From contig NZ_FNCZ01000007.1 in assembly GCF_900099995.1 (NCBI RefSeq), positions 62,001 through 126,000 on the forward strand: a DNA stretch of 64,000 bases, written 5' to 3'. The notes beneath the pieces are model-generated. The model saw only the letters and a list, made by a program, of their open reading frames with translations. It did not search any database and was not told the DNA's origin. Of this stretch, positions 61,874 through 64,000 are shown piece by piece (within the stretch, counting starts at the first letter, position 1; every line of letters begins with the position of its first letter). The position numbers and the translations under genes were made by a program. Origin of the DNA: Winogradskyella thalassocola. GTDB taxonomy: Bacteria; Bacteroidota; Bacteroidia; Flavobacteriales; Flavobacteriaceae.

Positions 61874-63562
61874 TTAAAAAGTAGCTGTTAAACTAAGATG
61901 AACTTTTGAATCTGATAATTTAAATTGTCGATTTTCTGTTTTTCCGCTAGAGTAATTTAAACGGAAAAGGCCGGCATTGGTAAGTAGGCCGAGTCCAAAA
62001 CCAAAACCGAAGAGTTTTTCTTTATTATCTGTAAGTTTATTTTCAAAATAAGCCGCATCTAAAACGGAATGGATATATATAGTAGAGCTTAAGCGGTAGC
62101 GATATTCTGTGCTCAGCACTCCGTATAAATTAGCAACTAAACTGTTTTCTTCAAATCCGCGGATAGAATTGATACCTCCAAAACGAAACAACTCATTATC
62201 TAAATAATTATCAGAAGTGAGTGTAGCACCATTTAATCGTGTGTAAATGCTGTTCATATTATTAAGGTTGAAAATTTTATAGGTATCTAAAGTAAATACA
62301 TTTTGCTTTTGTTTACCAATGTTATTGGTTCTGCTGCCAAAACCAGAAGAAAAATCAAACCAAAAATTCACTGGGAATAATGGGTCGTAAAACTGTGGTT
62401 TAGTATAATTATAATGAAGTGTATAGTAGCTCGATTTGTAATCGTTTAATATGTCAGTATCATTTTCTAATAAGTTGGTGGATGTGGTTGAGGTAATCCC
62501 AACACCAACTTTATGTTGTGCATTAACTTGATAATTAATCTTAGCATATTGCTTCGCATTCAAAAATGTAGAATCTTTTTTAAAAAGATTTAAACCAAAT
62601 TGTAATCCAATAGGGGAGCTAAATAGATACGGTAAATCAGCGTCGACTTTAAACGTTTGTTGATCTATTTCGTCACTTTTATAAAACAGATTTAAGGTTT
62701 CACCATAATTAAGATTGTTTATTAAGCGTAAATCTAAATAGCCATCAAATTCAATTTTATTAGTGTTTTCGTTAGTGCCAAAACCTAAAAAACCATCAAA
62801 ATTATTAGTTCTAGTTTTTTCTACATATAGATATAGTGAAGTTGAGTCTTGCGTAAATAATACTTCGGGGTCTTTTATCTTAGATGCAAAACGTAATTCG
62901 TTTAATAATTCTATTTTTTCTTTTATGGCATTTAGGTTGAAAGATTTTCCGGTTTTTAACTTCATAAAATGTTTTACGTAAGACTTCGGAAACTTCTCGT
63001 AACCTTTAATAATGATCTTATCGATGCGCCGTTTTTGATTAGAAACAACTTTTAAATCTGCCGACATTAATTCAGAATTCAATTTAGAGATATTAATAAG
63101 TTGTAATGTCGAAAACGGATCACCTTGCTCAGCTATTCTAGAGTTTAAGCTTTTTAGGTAGGTTTCTAATTCTGTTATATATAGTTCGAAGAAACTGTCA
63201 TCCGAATTATAATTTATAGATTTCAGTAATTCAATATTAAAAGCTGAATCATAATAGATTTTTATTTTATCTATTCTTTTCCCTAATATAAGTTGTGCTT
63301 CAAAAAGCGTGTCATTTTGTTTGGTAAGCTTTTCAATATTGGTATCAATAAAACCTTGCTTGGTTAATTTTTCTTTTAATAGATTAGTTTCTGTTTGTAA
63401 GCCAATGTAATTAGTAAACGTTTTTGTGTAACCTATAGAATCAATAGTTTTGGTTGAAGTTTCATTTTCTCCAATAATTTTTAAATTAATAGATTGTGAA
63501 ATGCCTTGATTTGAAAAAATCATAAGGAGAATAATGAAAATAATTCGGCTGTAAAACGGCAT
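61874..63562 (-). CDS. BamA/TamA-like outer membrane protein with POTRA domains
   Basis: 562 residues. A signal peptide (IILLMIFSNQGISQ) is followed by about two POTRA-like repeats (RRIDKIIIKGYEKFPKSYV, then FNLNAIKEKIELLNELRFA) and a barrel with the substrate-binding loop FRFGGINSIRGFEENSL. The C-terminus ends in an aromatic residue (SLTATF), as for BAM-assembled barrels. It likely inserts or exports outer membrane proteins. Shorter than BamA, closer to TamA or a D15-type paralogue. Confidence 0.85.
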   Translation of the reverse strand: MPFYSRIIFIILLMIFSNQGISQSINLKIIGENETSTKTIDSIGYTKTFTNYIGLQTETNLLKEKLTKQGFIDTNIEKLTKQNDTLFEAQLILGKRIDKIKIYYDSAFNIELLKSINYNSDDSFFELYITELETYLKSLNSRIAEQGDPFSTLQLINISKLNSELMSADLKVVSNQKRRIDKIIIKGYEKFPKSYVKHFMKLKTGKSFNLNAIKEKIELLNELRFASKIKDPEVLFTQDSTSLYLYVEKTRTNNFDGFLGFGTNENTNKIEFDGYLDLRLINNLNYGETLNLFYKSDEIDQQTFKVDADLPYLFSSPIGLQFGLNLFKKDSTFLNAKQYAKINYQVNAQHKVGVGITSTTSTNLLENDTDILNDYKSSYYTLHYNYTKPQFYDPLFPVNFWFDFSSGFGSRTNNIGKQKQNVFTLDTYKIFNLNNMNSIYTRLNGATLTSDNYLDNELFRFGGINSIRGFEENSLVANLYGVLSTEYRYRLSSTIYIHSVLDAAYFENKLTDNKEKLFGFGFGLGLLTNAGLFRLNYSSGKTENRQFKLSDSKVHLSLTATF

Positions 63563-63664
63563 GTAAGCGATATAAAAGATGTCTTATAGTAACGTAAAAA
63601 TAAGTGATATTATATAGTGATGAAATTAAACTTTATAATTCTTTTAAAAATTAATTCTCAAGTA

Positions 63665-63695
63665 TTTGAATTATAGATATAAATTAGTACATTTG
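63665..63695 (+). promoter_or_regulatory. Full consensus promoter of rpsL
   Basis: TTTG at 63665-63668, exactly 19 bp, then TACATTTG at 63688-63695. This is the only complete, exact match to the Bacteroidota consensus in the window. It drives the ribosomal str-type operon. Confidence 0.85.
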
Positions 63696-63699
63696 CACC

Positions 63700-63713
63700 C
63701 CTCAAAAGTGAGG
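63700..63713 (+). promoter_or_regulatory. Leader hairpin of rpsL
   Basis: CCTCA, AAAG, TGAGG forms a 5-bp stem at the 5' end of the rpsL mRNA, about 27 nt before the ATG. It may protect the mRNA end or take part in feedback control. Confidence 0.4.
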
Positions 63714-63739
63714 ATTAATAAATTTTTATATAGAAATAT

Positions 63740-64000
63740 ATGCCAACAATTTCACAATTAGTACGAAAAGGAAGAGCCAAAATAACCAAGAAGAGTAAAT
63801 CGGCTGCTTTAGATTCGTGTCCTCAAAGACGTGGTGTATGTACTCGTGTTTATACAACGACACCTAAAAAACCTAACTCAGCAATGCGTAAGGTAGCAAG
63901 GGTTCGTTTAACAAACGGAAACGAAGTAAATGCATACATTGGTGGAGAAGGTCACAATTTACAAGAGCACTCGATAGTATTGGTTAGAGGTGGAAGGGTA
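63740..64000 (+). CDS. rpsL: 30S ribosomal protein S12, N-terminal part
   Basis: The frame opens [20 protein letters not shown] and runs off the right edge after 87 codons. It contains [20 protein letters not shown] and [20 protein letters not shown], with the conserved S12 lysines that streptomycin resistance affects (KPNSA). It is part of the 30S decoding centre. The str operon (rpsG, fusA) would follow outside the window. Confidence 0.97.
   Translation, partial: MPTISQLVRKGRAKITKKSKSAALDSCPQRRGVCTRVYTTTPKKPNSAMRKVARVRLTNGNEVNAYIGGEGHNLQEHSIVLVRGGRV

Overview
This AT-rich window looks like the chromosome of a marine-type Flavobacteriaceae bacterium (phylum Bacteroidota). The evidence is Bacteroidota-type promoters (TTTG, 19 bp, TAnnTTTG) with no Shine-Dalgarno pattern, a SusC/SusD pair, a type IX-secreted M64 peptidase with a C-terminal sorting domain, GbsR/MarR and LytS/LytTR regulators, Flavobacteria-style gene tails, and dispersed repeats of the GAGATTCTTCG...TCAGAATGACA type. 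No tRNA, rRNA, CRISPR array, prophage or intact insertion sequence was seen. The content is mostly chromosomal housekeeping with a few accessory inserts.

Layout. 1-5 kb: the start of gcvP, a UbiA-like membrane protein, an ECF sigma factor with a small Cys-rich partner, and a methyltransferase-desaturase pair beside a GbsR/MarR regulator that has two identical operator-like palindromes. 5-13 kb: a membrane-anchored MepA-like peptidase with an M3 oligopeptidase, a possible small RNA, purEK, a fused hypoxanthine phosphoribosyltransferase-adenylate kinase gene, a four-helix-bundle (23S-IVS family) gene enclosed in a 40-bp inverted repeat, obgE and a potassium channel. 13-26 kb: lipoproteins, the M64 peptidase, an SDR enzyme, a LytS/LytTR two-component operon preceded by a tetranucleotide repeat, and a 2034-residue alpha-2-macroglobulin carrying a SusC-like TonB-box segment. 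26-32 kb: a TetR-controlled ABC/HlyD/TolC export operon whose ABC ATPase has degenerate catalytic motifs.

32-46 kb: an Mpl-type murein ligase, a membrane protein with an ExbD-like tail, a TetR-regulated redox cluster (AhpD-like, EthD, FrnE/DsbA and HAD proteins), an orphan Imm53 immunity protein, a double-length PLP enzyme, a stand-alone reverse transcriptase of the defence-associated (UG/Abi-like) kind, a pair of related membrane proteins, and a B12-type radical SAM protein carrying a repeat inside its reading frame. 46-64 kb: a Dus enzyme, a PiT-like permease, dienelactone hydrolase, a PaiB-like protein, radC, a deacetylase-HAD-secreted protein operon, rarA, a rhomboid protease, rlmB, the SusCD operon, a BamA/TamA-like protein and the start of rpsL.

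The points most worth following up are the reverse transcriptase, the stem-enclosed four-helix gene, the twin GbsR/MarR operators over a putative lipid-modification operon, the paired TetR palindromes, the degenerate exporter ATPase, and a group of genes whose -7 box ends 3-4 nt before the start codon, which predicts leaderless mRNAs.
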